Positions 35,603 to 46,180 of a stretch of 64,000 nucleotides of DNA are shown in pieces (position 1 is the stretch's first letter; each line of letters begins with the position of its first letter). The notes beneath the pieces were generated by a model that was given only the letters and a program-made list of their open reading frames with translations, was not told the DNA's origin and ran no database searches. Origin of the DNA: Lysobacter sp. TY2-98. Its GTDB lineage: Bacteria > Pseudomonadota > Gammaproteobacteria > Xanthomonadales > Xanthomonadaceae. The position numbers and the translations under genes are program-made. The stretch is from contig NZ_CP031413.1 of the NCBI RefSeq assembly GCF_003367355.1, positions 2,684,001 to 2,748,000 on the forward strand, written 5' to 3'.

Positions 35603-37056
35603 GCGGGCGGCTCCATCGGCAGGGTGATGCGTACGCACGTACCGCCACCGGGCGCGCGGTCGATGACGATGTCGCCAGCGTGTGCGCGCACGATCGCGCG
35701 GGTGATCGCGAGGCCGAGCCCGGTGCCGGACGGGCCACGATCGCCACGTTCGACGCGATGGAACATGCCGAACACGCGCTCGCGCTGGTCGTCCGGAATG
35801 CCCGGGCCGTGGTCGCACACATCGATCACGAAGTGAGCATCCCGCTGACGGATGTCGATCTCGACGGGCTGATCGTCACCGGCGAATTTCAGTGCGTTGT
35901 CGATCACGTTGTGCAGCGCCTGCTCGATCAGCGCGCCCTGGACCAGCGCCGGTGCAAGCGCGGGCGCGACGTGGACGTCGACATGCGCGGCGGGGCGATG
36001 ACGCTGCACGCGCGCGATCGCCGCACCGACGAGTTCGTCCAGCCCGAACCAGTCGCGCACGGGCTCGAGGCCATGGCCGAGCCGCGTCATGTCGAGCAGG
36101 TTCTGGATGTAGCGATCCAGGCGCTCGCCCTCTTCGCGTACGGTCGCGAGCAGTGCGCTGCGATCGGCCGGGGGCATGGCGTCACCCCACGCGTCGAGGC
36201 TGTCGGCCGCGCCGATGATCGATGCCAGCGGCGTGCGTAGATCGTGCGAGACCGAGGCGAGCAGTCCGCTGCGCAGGCGTTCGGTTTCCGCGGCGACGCG
36301 CTGCGCTTCGACTTCGGCGACCAGCCGCGTGCGCAACAGCGCCTGCGTGACATCGTCGGCCATGGCGCGCGCGACGTCGCGTTCGCGCGGCGCGAGCACG
36401 GGCAGGCCTTCGGGCAGCTTGAGACCGAGCACGCCCAGCACGCGATCGGGCGCGCGCAACGGCAGGAACCACCAGCCCTGGTCCTCCACCGTCTCGGCGC
36501 GCGTGCCGCGCAGGATGTGGCGCGCCGTGTCGTCGAGACGGATCCACACGTCGGCTTCCAGCGCATCATGGAAGGCGTCGTGCGCGGCGCGGACCACGGC
36601 GTCTTCGTCGGCGGCGATCGCGAGCTGCTGGCCCAGCGCCTGCCGCGCCGCGCCGTGGCGCTGTGCTTCGCCGAGCGCTTCGACCTGCTCCGCCAGACGC
36701 GACGCGAGCCGGCCGGCAAGCAATGCCGCGGCGAGGAAGGCGAGCACCGTGGCGACACCGTGGCGCGCGCCGATGTACAACGTGTAGCGCGGCTCGATGA
36801 AGAAGAAGTTGTAGGCGAGGAAGCACAGCAGCGCGGTCAGCGCGGCCGGGCCCGCATGCGTGCGCGCGGCGACCGCGAACACGGCGAGCATGAACACCAG
36901 TGACAGGTCGTTGACGCCCAGCCAGCGCTGCAGCAGCTGCGCCAACGCCACCGCGGCGACGCTGCCCGCGACAGCGAGCGCATACGCGGCGACGGGGCGG
37001 TACGGTCGGGCGAGGGGAGGCGCGTTCACGTCCGTCGGTCTCGGCAACGCAGGCAT
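35599..37056 (-). CDS. KdpD-like sensor kinase lacking the N-terminal sensor domains
   Basis: A 485-residue kinase. Four membrane helices (about 22-115, DUF4118) include the KdpD hallmark [14 protein letters not shown]. They are followed by a GAF-like region (130-245), a HisKA domain with phospho-acceptor His271 ([10 protein letters not shown]) and a HATPase_c domain with [14 protein letters not shown] and GTGLGLAI boxes. Full KdpD is about 890 residues; the cytosolic KdpD and universal-stress-protein domains at the N-terminus are absent. The start at 37056 has no coding sequence upstream that could supply them. It is divergent from kup, with kdpE as partner. Confidence 0.88.
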   Translation of the reverse strand: MPALPRPTDVNAPPLARPYRPVAAYALAVAGSVAAVALAQLLQRWLGVNDLSLVFMLAVFAVAARTHAGPAALTALLCFLAYNFFFIEPRYTLYIGARHGVATVLAFLAAALLAGRLASRLAEQVEALGEAQRHGAARQALGQQLAIAADEDAVVRAAHDAFHDALEADVWIRLDDTARHILRGTRAETVEDQGWWFLPLRAPDRVLGVLGLKLPEGLPVLAPRERDVARAMADDVTQALLRTRLVAEVEAQRVAAETERLRSGLLASVSHDLRTPLASIIGAADSLDAWGDAMPPADRSALLATVREEGERLDRYIQNLLDMTRLGHGLEPVRDWFGLDELVGAAIARVQRHRPAAHVDVHVAPALAPALVQGALIEQALHNVIDNALKFAGDDQPVEIDIRQRDAHFVIDVCDHGPGIPDDQRERVFGMFHRVERGDRGPSGTGLGLAITRAIVRAHAGDIVIDRAPGGGTCVRITLPMEPPA

Positions 37057-37193
37057 TGTCGCCGCTGCGCGCGCGACATGTCGCGTCGACTGGCGAATTT
37101 ATGGGGAATTTACGCGGCAACGGCGCGCGGTGTCTTCCGACTTTACGCAGCGCGGATCGAGACTGCGCACCCGATCCACCGTGGAGCGCCGTC

Positions 37194-39092
37194 GTGCGCC
37201 TGGAACCCGTCAACGCTTCGTCGCACGCGCCGCAGGCGCGTCCCGCCACGCTGGTGCTCGCTGCGCTGGGCGTGGTCTTCGGCGACATCGGCACCAGTCC
37301 GCTGTATACGCTCAAGGAAGCGTTCCTGCCGCACTACGGACTCACGCCCGACGCACCGACGATGCTCGGCGTGCTCTCGCTCATCGTGTGGGCGCTGATG
37401 GTGGTGATCACCGCCAAATACGTCGGCGTGATCATGCGCGCCGACAACGAGGGCGAGGGCGGGATCATGGCCTTGTCGGCGCTGGCCGAACGCACGCTAA
37501 AGGGTGCCCGCGGCATCTACATCGTCGGCGTGCTCGGCGTGTTCGGCGCCGCTCTGTTCTTCGGCGACGGTGTGCTGACGCCGGCGATCTCGGTGCTGTC
37601 GGCAGTCGAGGGCCTTGAAGTCGCGGCGCCCGCGCTGGCGCACTGGGTGCTTCCGCTGACGGTGCTGGTGCTGGTCGTGCTGTTCGCCGCGCAGCGCTTC
37701 GGCACCGACGTGGTCGGCCGCGCGTTCGGGCCGATTATCCTGCTGTGGTTCGTCGCGCTGGCGGCGATCGGCATTCGCGGGATCCTGCTGCATCCACAGG
37801 TGCTGGCCGCATTGAACCCGGTGTGGGCGCTGCGCTTCTTCGCGACGCACGGGCCGCACGGCTTCTTCATCCTCGGCGCAGTCGTGCTCGCGGTGACCGG
37901 CGGCGAAGCTTTGTATGCCGACATGGGCCATTTCGGTCGTCGCCCCATCCAGCGTGCGTGGCTGTACATCGTGCTGCCCGCGCTGGCGTTGAACTATCTC
38001 GGCCAAGGCGCGCTGGTGCTCGCGCAGCCGGGCGCGGTCGACAATCCGTTCTACCTCGGCGTACCGACCTGGGCGCTGTATCCGATGATTGGTCTGTCGA
38101 CGCTCGCGACGGTCATCGCGTCGCAGGCGGTGATCAGTGGTGCGTATTCGGCGGCGCGTCAGGCGGTACTGCTCGGCTACCTGCCGCGCATGACCATCCG
38201 CCAGACCTCGCGCGACGCGTTCGGCCAGATCTATGTGCCGACGATCAACTGGCTGCTGATGCTCGGCACGATCGCGACGGTCGTCGGCTTCGGCAGTTCG
38301 ACCGCGCTCGCCACCGCGTACGGCGTGTCCGTAACCGGCACGATGCTGATCACCACCGTGTTGCTGATCGTCACCACGCGCCACCACGCGCTGCTGCCGA
38401 GGGCGATCTACTGGCCACTGGTCGCGCTGTTCGTCGGTGTCGACGTCGCCTTCCTCGGCGCCAACCTCGCCAAGTTCTTCGACGGTGCATGGTTCCCGTT
38501 GCTGCTCGGCGTACTGGTGTTCGCAGTACTCCGCACCTGGCGCCGCGGGCGCCAGCTGCTGCAGGCGGAAGTCCTGAAGGACGGCATCGCCATCGACGAG
38601 TTCGTGCCGCAGCTCATGCTGGCGCCGCCGCTGCGCGTTCCCGGCACGGCCGTGTTCCTCACCTCGCAGCCGGGCGTCGTGCCGAAGGCCTTGCTGCACA
38701 ACCTCAAGCACAACCGCGTGCTGCACGAGCGCAACGTGCTGCTCAATGTGCAGACGCGGCCGCTTCCAGTCGTGCCGCCGACGCAGCGACTGGTGATCAA
38801 GCCGATCGGCGACAGCTTCTATCGCGCGACGTTGCATTTCGGTTTCATGGAGACACCGGATGTGCCGCTCGCGCTGATGCGTGCGGTCGACTACGGTGAC
38901 ATCTGCTTCGACCCGATGGAGACGACCTATTTCGCGAGCCGCGAAACCGTCGTCGCTGCGCGCCACCGCGGCATGCCGATCTGGCGCGACGTCATCTTCG
39001 CCTTCATGCATCGCAACGCGACGGCGGCGAGCAATTTCTTCCGCATTCCGGGCAATCGGCTGGTGGAGATGGGGGCGCCGGTGGAGATCTGA
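37194..39092 (+). CDS. kup: Potassium uptake protein Kup
   Basis: A 632-residue KUP/HAK transporter for K+/H+ symport: twelve membrane helices within about 17-450 and a cytoplasmic C-terminal domain. The diagnostic [17 protein letters not shown] lies near residues 25-41. The GTG at 37194 is chosen because GGAG sits 7 bases upstream and it leaves the short N-terminal tail usual in the family; a TTG at 37056 and an ATG at 37101 are longer options. It is divergent from the kdpDE-like pair, which may control it. Confidence 0.92.
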   Translation: MRLEPVNASSHAPQARPATLVLAALGVVFGDIGTSPLYTLKEAFLPHYGLTPDAPTMLGVLSLIVWALMVVITAKYVGVIMRADNEGEGGIMALSALAERTLKGARGIYIVGVLGVFGAALFFGDGVLTPAISVLSAVEGLEVAAPALAHWVLPLTVLVLVVLFAAQRFGTDVVGRAFGPIILLWFVALAAIGIRGILLHPQVLAALNPVWALRFFATHGPHGFFILGAVVLAVTGGEALYADMGHFGRRPIQRAWLYIVLPALALNYLGQGALVLAQPGAVDNPFYLGVPTWALYPMIGLSTLATVIASQAVISGAYSAARQAVLLGYLPRMTIRQTSRDAFGQIYVPTINWLLMLGTIATVVGFGSSTALATAYGVSVTGTMLITTVLLIVTTRHHALLPRAIYWPLVALFVGVDVAFLGANLAKFFDGAWFPLLLGVLVFAVLRTWRRGRQLLQAEVLKDGIAIDEFVPQLMLAPPLRVPGTAVFLTSQPGVVPKALLHNLKHNRVLHERNVLLNVQTRPLPVVPPTQRLVIKPIGDSFYRATLHFGFMETPDVPLALMRAVDYGDICFDPMETTYFASRETVVAARHRGMPIWRDVIFAFMHRNATAASNFFRIPGNRLVEMGAPVEI

Positions 39093-39199
39093 GGGTGTGC
39101 GCGTAGCGTCGAGTGTTTCCGAGGGGTGTGCGGATCGCTCCCGCTGGTGATGCTGGTCGCGTCACCATGTGAGCAGGAGCGTTTCGTGCGCTGGCGCGC

Positions 39200-39400
39200 C
39201 CGAGTTACTTTTCTTTGCTGGTGCAAAGAAAAGATAACCAAAAGAAAGCACCTTCCTCGACGGATCTACAGCTCGCGATCGGGCAGCACTCTCGGGATCG
39301 CCACACTCGGCATCCTGCCTCGGGTGGCGACGGCCGACGTCCTGTCGGCCGCCCCTTCGGGGTCTTTACGATTGGTGCTGGCTGTTGACACAACGAGAAA
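39200..39400. repeat. Interspersed Xanthomonadaceae-type intergenic repeat
   Basis: CTTTTCTTTGC (39208-39218) pairs perfectly with GCAAAGAAAAG (39223-39233) around TGGT, followed by AACCAAAAGAAAGC. Further along are a second hairpin (39331-39338 with 39344-39351) and a CCCC-TTC-GGGG fold. From memory, this hairpin and the following sequence recur in intergenic regions of Lysobacter, Stenotrophomonas and Xanthomonas genomes. The whole 39093-39463 gap contains no gene that I can support. Confidence 0.55.
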
Positions 39401-39463
39401 GCGGAGCGGAGATCACTCGACGGCGCGGGCAGCGCGGGCAGCGAACAGTCGCGCCAATAGCAG

Positions 39464-41353
39464 TCACGCCGTGCGTCGCCTCGTATCACGCACCAGATGC
39501 ACCAGAAGAAGCGAGATCGCCGCGGGTGTCATGCCGGGAATGCGCTGGGCCTGGCCGATCGTAAGCGGACGCACGCGTTCGAGTTTCTGCCGAACTTCCG
39601 CGGAAAGGCCGCGCACGTTCGCGTAGTCGAAGGCGTCGGGGATCGCGGTGTCCTCGTGGCGGCGCGCGCGTTCGATCTCGTCGCGCTGGCGATCGAGGTA
39701 GCCCGAATACTTCGCGTCGATCTCCACCTGCTCCGCCACCGCAGGATCGTCCACCGCCGGACCGAGCGATGGCACGCGCGTCAGCGATGCGTAGTCCATT
39801 TCGGGGCGTCGCAACAGGCCGAGTGCATTCGTCTCGCGACTGACCTCGAGGCCGAGCGTGTCGGCGATCTCGGCGCCGAGTGCATTGTTCGGCGCGGCCC
39901 ACACCGCGCGCAGGCGCGAGGTTTCGCGTTCGATGACATCACGCTTGGCGTCGAAGCGCGACCAGCGTGCATCGTCAACCAGGCCAAGATCGCGCCCGGT
40001 CGGCGTCAGGCGCAGGTCGGCGTTGTCCTCGCGCAGTTGCAGGCGGTATTCGGCGCGCGAGGTGAACATGCGGTACGGCTCGCTCGTGCCGTGCGTGGTG
40101 AGATCGTCGACCAGCACGCCGAGGTAGGCCTCATCGCGACGCGGACTCCAGCCGGCTTCGCCGCGCACGAAGCGCGCCGCGTTGACGCCGGCGAGCAGGC
40201 CCTGCGCGGCGGCCTCCTCGTAGCCGGTCGTGCCGTTGATCTGGCCGGCGAAGAACAGGCCGTCGATCGACTTGGTTTCCAGCGTCGTTTTCAGGCCGCG
40301 CGGATCGAAGAAGTCGTATTCGATGGCATAGCCGGCGCGGGTGATGTGTGCGTTCTCGAAACCGCGGATGCTGCGCACGAGTTCGAGCTGCACGTCGAAG
40401 GGCAACGAGGTCGAGATGCCATTCGGATAGACCTCGGCGACGTCCAACCCTTCGGGTTCGACGAAGATCTGGTGCGACGCCTTCTCGGCGAAGCGCACGA
40501 CCTTGTCTTCGATCGACGGGCAGTAGCGCGGGCCGATGCCTTCGATCTGGCCGGTGTACAGCGGCGAGCGATCGAGCGCGCCGCGGATGATCTCGTGCGT
40601 GCGTTCGCTGGTGTGCGTGATCCAGCACGACACCTGGCGCGGATGGTCGGCGGTCGAGCCCATGAACGACATCACCGGGCGCGGGTCGTCGCCGGGCTGT
40701 TCGTCCATCACGGAATAGTCGAGCGTGCGGCCGTCGATGCGCGGCGGCGTGCCGGTCTTCAAGCGATCGACCACGAACGGGCCTTCGCGCAGCTTCGCGG
40801 CGAGCGTCGTCGCGGGTGGATCGCCCGCGCGCCCAGCCGCGTACGTCGTCGCGCCGATGTGCACCTTGCCGGCGAGGAAGGTGCCGGCGGTGAGCACGAC
40901 CGCGGGCGCGAAGAAGCGCAGGCCGGTCTGCGTGAGCACGGACGACACGCGGCCGTTGTCGAAGCCGATGTCGTCGACCGCGGCCTGGAAGATGGTGAGG
41001 TTCGGCTGCGACTCGACCGCGCGGCGGATGTACGCGCGATAGAGCGAGCGATCGGCCTGGCAGCGCGTCGCCCGCACCGCCGGGCCCTTGCTCGCATTGA
41101 GGCGACGCCACTGGATGCCCGCCGCATCGGCCGCGCGTGCCATCACGCCGCCGAGTGCGTCGATCTCCTTGACGAGGTGTCCTTTGCCGATGCCGCCGAT
41201 CGCCGGGTTGCAGCTCATTGCGCCGACCGTCTCTATCGAATGCGTGAGCAGCAAGGTGCGTGCGCCCGCGCGTGCGGACGCGAGCGCCGCCTCGGTGCCG
41301 GCATGGCCGCCGCCCACCACGATCACGTCGAACCGGTAGAACGAATCGCTCAT
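39464..41353 (-). CDS. mnmG: tRNA uridine-5-carboxymethylaminomethyl synthesis enzyme MnmG
   Basis: A 629-residue FAD protein, identical in length to E. coli MnmG (GidA). With MnmE it builds the cmnm5 modification on wobble uridine of several tRNAs. The N-terminal dinucleotide-binding motif [12 protein letters not shown] begins near residue 12; [12 protein letters not shown] and the [10 protein letters not shown] block are diagnostic, as is the C-terminal [10 protein letters not shown] helical domain region. The ATG at 41353 gives the canonical N-terminus; the longer frame upstream lacks homology character. Confidence 0.97.
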   Translation of the reverse strand: MSDSFYRFDVIVVGGGHAGTEAALASARAGARTLLLTHSIETVGAMSCNPAIGGIGKGHLVKEIDALGGVMARAADAAGIQWRRLNASKGPAVRATRCQADRSLYRAYIRRAVESQPNLTIFQAAVDDIGFDNGRVSSVLTQTGLRFFAPAVVLTAGTFLAGKVHIGATTYAAGRAGDPPATTLAAKLREGPFVVDRLKTGTPPRIDGRTLDYSVMDEQPGDDPRPVMSFMGSTADHPRQVSCWITHTSERTHEIIRGALDRSPLYTGQIEGIGPRYCPSIEDKVVRFAEKASHQIFVEPEGLDVAEVYPNGISTSLPFDVQLELVRSIRGFENAHITRAGYAIEYDFFDPRGLKTTLETKSIDGLFFAGQINGTTGYEEAAAQGLLAGVNAARFVRGEAGWSPRRDEAYLGVLVDDLTTHGTSEPYRMFTSRAEYRLQLREDNADLRLTPTGRDLGLVDDARWSRFDAKRDVIERETSRLRAVWAAPNNALGAEIADTLGLEVSRETNALGLLRRPEMDYASLTRVPSLGPAVDDPAVAEQVEIDAKYSGYLDRQRDEIERARRHEDTAIPDAFDYANVRGLSAEVRQKLERVRPLTIGQAQRIPGMTPAAISLLLVHLVRDTRRRTA

Positions 41354-41432
41354 CGCTGTGCCTCTAAATGCCCGCGTATTGTCGCGCAGGCTCCGCTCTG
41401 CGGATTCCTGAACAGGGAGCCGACGCAAACGT

Positions 41433-41697
41433 CAGCGCCTGACCGCGGCGGCCGGGCATGGCCGCGTTGCGTCACTTTCGGGTCAGGCGACGCTGAACCG
41501 ATCGCGCGGCGGAACGTGACGACTGTTGGAATCCGGCCACCACAGCCGCTTCAGCCGCGGATGGCACGGTTCGTGCAGTGCATTCGTTTGCACCCAGCGG
41601 GGCAGGCGCTTGCGTCGGCCAGCATTGGAACAGGGGCTGGCCACAGCGCCCGCGGGGAAGCACGAAGGGCCGGATGTCGGGGGACGTCCGGCCCTTC
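41433..41697. other. Structured intergenic region upstream of mnmG
   Basis: The 41354-41895 gap holds no gene that I can support, but contains two strong folds. CGCCTGACC (41436-41444) pairs with GGTCAGGCG (41481-41489) enclosing a GGCGGCC/GGCCGC stem, giving a branched structure 80-140 bases before mnmG. Further out, 41664-41678 pairs with 41683-41697 (15 base pairs, one wobble) and is followed by ACCTTTTC. The second could be a terminator; the first a 5' leader element. No known riboswitch was recognised. Confidence 0.35.
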
Positions 41698-41895
41698 ACC
41701 TTTTCAGGGGTTCGCCATCACGGTGCTGGGACCGGGTGTCGGCCCCCGGCGAGGGGCGGAACAGGGGGGATCCGAAGATCCTCGCCGGGGTCCGACATGG
41801 GCGGAAACGTGCGACCGGCCGCGTGCGCGGCGGCGCCGGGCTAGCTTGAGGCCGCCCCGGCGGCATCGCAAGCCGTCGGCGTCACGTTTCGGTTC

Positions 41896-42486
41896 TCAGC
41901 GCGGATCGTTCTCGGCCGCGCTCTCGCGACGTGCGCGACGGATCACGTCGCCCGCCGGGCTGCCACTGCGCTCGCCGCCCATGCGCGGGCCCGGATCCGG
42001 GCGGGTCACCTCCGGCATCGCCGGGCGCGGCGCGACCTGGACCATGCCGCCGCCGTTGTCGACCTGACGACGCCGACGGACGATCTCGTCGGGGTTGCGC
42101 CACGGACCGCCGTCGGGACGATGGCCGCCGCCATCCCGGTCGTGGTTGCCGCCGTTGTTGTTATCGGGGCGCGGACGCGGGTGATAGTTGGGATAGGTGT
42201 AGTGGTAGCCACCGCCGTAGTACGGGTAGCCGTAATACGGATAACCACCGCCGTAGTAGCCCCCGTAGTAGCCGCCCCAGACCGAGAAGCCCGGCCGATA
42301 CGGCCCGTAGTAGTACGGGTAGCCGAAGCCGTAGTACGGCCACGCATCGTGGTAGCGGTATTCCACGGAGGGCGAGCCGTAGTAGTAGTCGCCCTGGCCG
42401 TCGGCGCGATAGCCGTACGGCGGTGTGGTGACGCAGCCCGCGAGCACGGCGGTCGCGGCGAGCGGAATCAGAAGCCTGCGAATCAT
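41896..42486 (-). CDS. Tyr/Gly-rich lipoprotein
   Basis: A 196-residue lipoprotein: the signal ends in the lipobox LAGC (Cys18). Residues 24-105 are extraordinarily rich in Tyr and Gly, in repeats such as GYYGGYYGGGYPYYGYP. Residues 105-150 are rich in His, Asp, Asn, Gly and Arg, and the rest is polar with Arg and Pro. It is likely disordered and tethered to a membrane, possibly interacting with cell wall or polysaccharide; no family or function is established. The ATG at 42486 starts the signal. Confidence 0.75.
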   Translation of the reverse strand: MIRRLLIPLAATAVLAGCVTTPPYGYRADGQGDYYYGSPSVEYRYHDAWPYYGFGYPYYYGPYRPGFSVWGGYYGGYYGGGYPYYGYPYYGGGYHYTYPNYHPRPRPDNNNGGNHDRDGGGHRPDGGPWRNPDEIVRRRRQVDNGGGMVQVAPRPAMPEVTRPDPGPRMGGERSGSPAGDVIRRARRESAAENDPR

Positions 42487-42691
42487 GGCGATCACCCCTG
42501 TATCAGACGATGCAGCTTCGGCCGCTCGCATTGAACTACCGCTTAACTTTTTCGCGGTAAAACAGGCGCGGCTGAGCGGTTCAGGCCAATGCGTCGACGG
42601 CGCTCCCCCGCACGCAGCGGTGCATGCGCGACGTTGCCGAGTGGGCCCTCCCCTGCGAGCATCGCACGCCCTCGTTCCGGACGCGCCACCC

Positions 42692-43639
42692 ATGTCGACC
42701 CTGCATCGCGTCTCCGGGCGCACGCGTCTCGGCCTGGTGCTGAGCCTGGTGACCGCCCTGTGCTGGGCGACGTTGCCGGTCGCGCTCAAGGTGACGCTGC
42801 AGGCGCTGGATCCGCTGACGCTGACTTGGTTCCGCTTCCTCGTCGCCGCGGTGCTGGTCGTCGGCTGGCTCGCGGTGCGCGGACGCCTCGGCGGACTAGG
42901 CACGCTGGGCCGGCGCGGGTGGGCGATGCTCGCGGTCGCCGCGGTGGCGCTGGTGGGCAACTACGTCTTCTATCTGCTGGGCGTGGGGCGCACGTCGCCC
43001 GGCAATGCGCAGCTGATCATCCAGCTCGCGCCGCTGCTGATGGCGGTCGGCGGCATCGTCGTGTTCGGCGAGCGCTTCCGCGGTGCGCAGTGGTTCGGCA
43101 TGGCGCTGCTCGTCGCCGGGCTCGGCCTGTTCTTCGAGGACCAGCTCACCCATGTCGGCGCGACGCCCGGCCACGGTGACACCCACGCCTACCTGCTCGG
43201 CTCGCTGCTGGTCGTTCTCGCCGCGGTGGTGTGGGCGATCTACGCGCTTGCGCAGAAGCAGTTGCTGGTGAAGCTCGGTTCGATGCAGATCCTCGCGGTG
43301 ATCTATGTCGTCGCGACGCTGCTGCTGTGGCCGTTCGCGCATCCGAGCCATCTCGCGCGCCTCGACGGCCTGCAGTGGGCGCTGCTTGGCTATTGCGCGC
43401 TCAATACCGTCGTTGCCTACGGCGCGTTCGCCGAAGCGCTCGCGCACTGGGAAGCCTCGCGCGTGTCGGCGGTGCTCGCGACCACGCCGCTGATGTGCCT
43501 GGGCGTGGTCGCGCTGGTGCATGGTCTGTGGCCGGCGACGCTCGCACCGGAGCCGATGTCGGCGATCGGGTGGATCGGCGCATTGCTGGTGGTGGCGGGC
43601 TCGAGCGCGGTGAGCCTGCTCGGCCGGCGTCGCGCATGA
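42692..43639 (+). CDS. EamA/DMT-family transporter
   Basis: A 315-residue inner-membrane protein with ten predicted helices in two homologous EamA halves (about 12-140 and 170-310). Motifs such as NAQLIIQLAPLLMAVGG and the VFGERF ending of helix 4 are typical of the drug/metabolite transporter family. The substrate is unknown. The ATG at 42692 gives a short, normal N-terminus. The next gene starts 67 bases downstream, with its own -10-like TACCCT (43674-43679). Confidence 0.88.
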   Translation: MSTLHRVSGRTRLGLVLSLVTALCWATLPVALKVTLQALDPLTLTWFRFLVAAVLVVGWLAVRGRLGGLGTLGRRGWAMLAVAAVALVGNYVFYLLGVGRTSPGNAQLIIQLAPLLMAVGGIVVFGERFRGAQWFGMALLVAGLGLFFEDQLTHVGATPGHGDTHAYLLGSLLVVLAAVVWAIYALAQKQLLVKLGSMQILAVIYVVATLLLWPFAHPSHLARLDGLQWALLGYCALNTVVAYGAFAEALAHWEASRVSAVLATTPLMCLGVVALVHGLWPATLAPEPMSAIGWIGALLVVAGSSAVSLLGRRRA

Positions 43640-43706
43640 CGATGCGGTAATACCGGCCGGCCGATCGAGCCACTACCCTAGGACGCTTTCCGCCGCCGGC
43701 TTCCGC

Positions 43707-44651
43707 ATGACCCACCCCGGTTTCGACGACGTCCTCGCAGCGGCTGCGCGCATCGCGCCGCATGCGCACGTCACGCCCGTGCTGACCTCGCGTGCGATGG
43801 ACGCGCTCGCCGGCTGCACGCTGCACTTCAAGGCCGAACAGCTGCAGCGCATCGGCGCCTTCAAGTTCCGCGGCGCCTGCAATGCGGTCTGGGCGCTGGA
43901 CGAGGCGGACGCGGCACGCGGCGTCGTCACCCATTCCTCGGGCAATCACGGCGCCGCGCTCGCGCTCGCGGCGAAGAGCCGCGGCATTACCTGCCACGTC
44001 GTCGTGCCAGAAGGTGCGGTGCCCGGCAAGCTCGCGGCGATCGCCGGCTACGGCGCGGTGCTGCACCGGTGCGCGCCGACGATCGACGCACGCGAAGCCC
44101 TGTGCGCCGAACTGCAGGCCACGCTCGGCGCACGCCTGGTGCATCCGTACACCGATCCGCTGGTGATCGCCGGCCAGGGCACGGCCGCGCTCGAACTGCT
44201 GGCGGCGCAACCGCTCGATGCGATCGTCGTGCCGGTCGGCGGCGGCGGGCTGGCGTCGGGCACTGCGCTCGCGATCGCCGGTGCGTCGCCGTCGACGACG
44301 CTCTACCTCGCCGAACCTGCCGGCGCCGCCGAGACCGCGGCGTCGCTCGCGCGCGGGGAGCGCGTCACGCAGTTCACGCCCGACACCATCTGCGACGGCC
44401 TGCGCGGCACGCTGGGCGCGATCAACTTCGAGCTGCTGCGCGGACACGGTGCACAGGCGCTGGTGGTCGACGATGCGGCGACGCTCGACGCGATGCGCTG
44501 GGTGTGGACGCGCATGAAGCAGCTGATCGAACCTTCGTCGGCCGTCGCGCTCGCGGCGGTGCTCGGCAATCGCGACCTGTTCGAAGGACGCCGCGTCGGC
44601 GTCATCCTGTCCGGCGGCAACGTCGACATCGCCGCATTGGTGAATGCATGA
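43707..44651 (+). CDS. Threonine/serine dehydratase-like PLP enzyme
   Basis: A 314-residue fold-type II PLP enzyme. Lys53 (FKFRGACN) forms the Schiff base, SSGNHG (about 76-81) holds the substrate carboxylate, and the VGGGGL loop binds the phosphate. It lacks the C-terminal regulatory ACT domains of biosynthetic IlvA, so it is closer to catabolic threonine dehydratase or serine racemase. Its stop overlaps the start of the glycosyltransferase gene (ATGA). Confidence 0.88.
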   Translation: MTHPGFDDVLAAAARIAPHAHVTPVLTSRAMDALAGCTLHFKAEQLQRIGAFKFRGACNAVWALDEADAARGVVTHSSGNHGAALALAAKSRGITCHVVVPEGAVPGKLAAIAGYGAVLHRCAPTIDAREALCAELQATLGARLVHPYTDPLVIAGQGTAALELLAAQPLDAIVVPVGGGGLASGTALAIAGASPSTTLYLAEPAGAAETAASLARGERVTQFTPDTICDGLRGTLGAINFELLRGHGAQALVVDDAATLDAMRWVWTRMKQLIEPSSAVALAAVLGNRDLFEGRRVGVILSGGNVDIAALVNA

Positions 44652-46180
44652 GCACACTGACCGCCGCGCGCCCGTGGTGGCGCCATCCCGCGCTATGGGT
44701 CGCGCTGTTCGCGATCGTCACGACGTTCGCCTTCATCGAATTGCGCGGCATCTGGGATCCGGACGAAGGGCGCTACACCAACGTCGCGCTCAACATGGTC
44801 GACAGCGGCGACTGGCTGATTCCGCGTCGCAGCTACGAGGTCGAGCACTGGACCAAGCCGCCGCTGACGTACTGGGCGATCGCGTCCAGCGTGGTCGCGT
44901 TCGGCACCAATGCGTTCGCCGCGCGCGTGCCCTCCGCCCTGTCGCACCTGCTGTGCGTGTTGCTGGTCGGACTGATGGGCCGTCGACTCGCGCCGGGCAA
45001 CGGGCCGCGCGCCGCATTGACCTACGCCGCGATGCTGTTCCCGTTCGGCGCGTCGCAGATGATCACCACGGACTACCTGCTCACCGCGACCGAAACGCTC
45101 GCGCTGTGGGCGTTCGTCGAAGCGCGCTTCGGGCCGTCCCATCCCAAACGGTGGCTGGTGCTGATGTGGGCGGGCTTCGGCCTCGCCTTCCTCACCAAGG
45201 GTCCGCCGGGCCTGTTGCCGTTGCTGCCGATCCTGTTGTTCGACGTGCTGACGGGCACGCCGGGTCGCCCCGGCATCTTCCGTCCGCTCGGCCTGCTGGT
45301 CTTCGTCGCGATCGCCGCGCCCTGGTACATCGCGGTCACCCAGAAGACGCCGGGGCTGCTGGGCTACTTCCTCGGCTCGGAAGTGGTGGGCCGTGTCGCC
45401 ACCGACGAGTTCAAGCGCCACGGCGAGTGGTACGGCTGGTTCGTGATCTATGCACCGACGCTGGTGATCGGCACGCTGCCGTGGTCGCGCAGCCTGTGGC
45501 GCTGGATGCGCGGGCTCGCCGCACAGGTGCGCGAGTGGCGCAGCGGCGTGGCGGCGCGCATCGCCGGCGCGAACTGGCTGCTGCCGACGCTGTGGGCGCT
45601 CGTCCCGCTGCTGATCTTCTGCATCGCGCGCTCGCGCCTGCCGCTCTACATCCTGCCGCTGTTCGCGCCGCTCGCGCTGCTGGTCACGCTGCAATCGCTC
45701 AAGGACGGCCGCGCGATGCCGCGTCCGGCTGCAATCGTGCTGTGGGGCGCCGCGATGATCGCGCTGAAGATCGCATCCGCGCATTTCCCGACGCACAAGG
45801 ACGCCCGCGACTGGGCGCGCGCCATCCGCGAGCGCACCAGCGATCCGATCGAGGAAGTGCTGTTCGTCGAGGACATGGCGCGTTACGGCGTGCACCTGCA
45901 CCTCGGCCCGCGCGTGCAGATCGAGAAGCTGTCGCTGCAGGACGTGCCGGAAGCGCGATTCAATCCCGAGCACGACGAATCGCTGGACGGCGAACTCGCC
46001 GAGCACGAGCCCGAGCAGCTCTGGGTGTGCAAGCAGGACAACGCCGCGACGGTGTTCGCGCACGTGCGCGCCGCGGGCTTCGAACCGGTCGTGCTCGGCA
46101 CGCCGTATCAGGGCCGCCTGTTCTTCCGCACCGTTCCGGTCACGCGTCCGCCGGTGGTCGCAACGCCACCAGCACGCTGA
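44648..46180 (+). CDS. ArnT/PMT-family membrane glycosyltransferase
   Basis: A 510-residue inner-membrane protein with about ten to eleven helices and the GT-C signature WDPDEGRY after helix 1, the acidic loop of ArnT-like enzymes. EHWTKPPLTYW and FLTKGPPG are further family blocks. It should use a polyprenyl-phosphate sugar donor to modify lipid A or another acceptor on the periplasmic side; the sugar is unknown. The C-terminal 120 residues are a soluble domain. It is coupled to the dehydratase gene, and its 3' end overlaps the convergent transporter gene by 41 bases. Confidence 0.88.
   Translation: MSTLTAARPWWRHPALWVALFAIVTTFAFIELRGIWDPDEGRYTNVALNMVDSGDWLIPRRSYEVEHWTKPPLTYWAIASSVVAFGTNAFAARVPSALSHLLCVLLVGLMGRRLAPGNGPRAALTYAAMLFPFGASQMITTDYLLTATETLALWAFVEARFGPSHPKRWLVLMWAGFGLAFLTKGPPGLLPLLPILLFDVLTGTPGRPGIFRPLGLLVFVAIAAPWYIAVTQKTPGLLGYFLGSEVVGRVATDEFKRHGEWYGWFVIYAPTLVIGTLPWSRSLWRWMRGLAAQVREWRSGVAARIAGANWLLPTLWALVPLLIFCIARSRLPLYILPLFAPLALLVTLQSLKDGRAMPRPAAIVLWGAAMIALKIASAHFPTHKDARDWARAIRERTSDPIEEVLFVEDMARYGVHLHLGPRVQIEKLSLQDVPEARFNPEHDESLDGELAEHEPEQLWVCKQDNAATVFAHVRAAGFEPVVLGTPYQGRLFFRTVPVTRPPVVATPPAR

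Noticed and set aside
42006-42534. Overlapping frames inside the Tyr/Gly-rich lipoprotein gene
   Set aside because: They are frame shifts of a repetitive gene; only the minus-strand frame has a signal peptide and lipobox.
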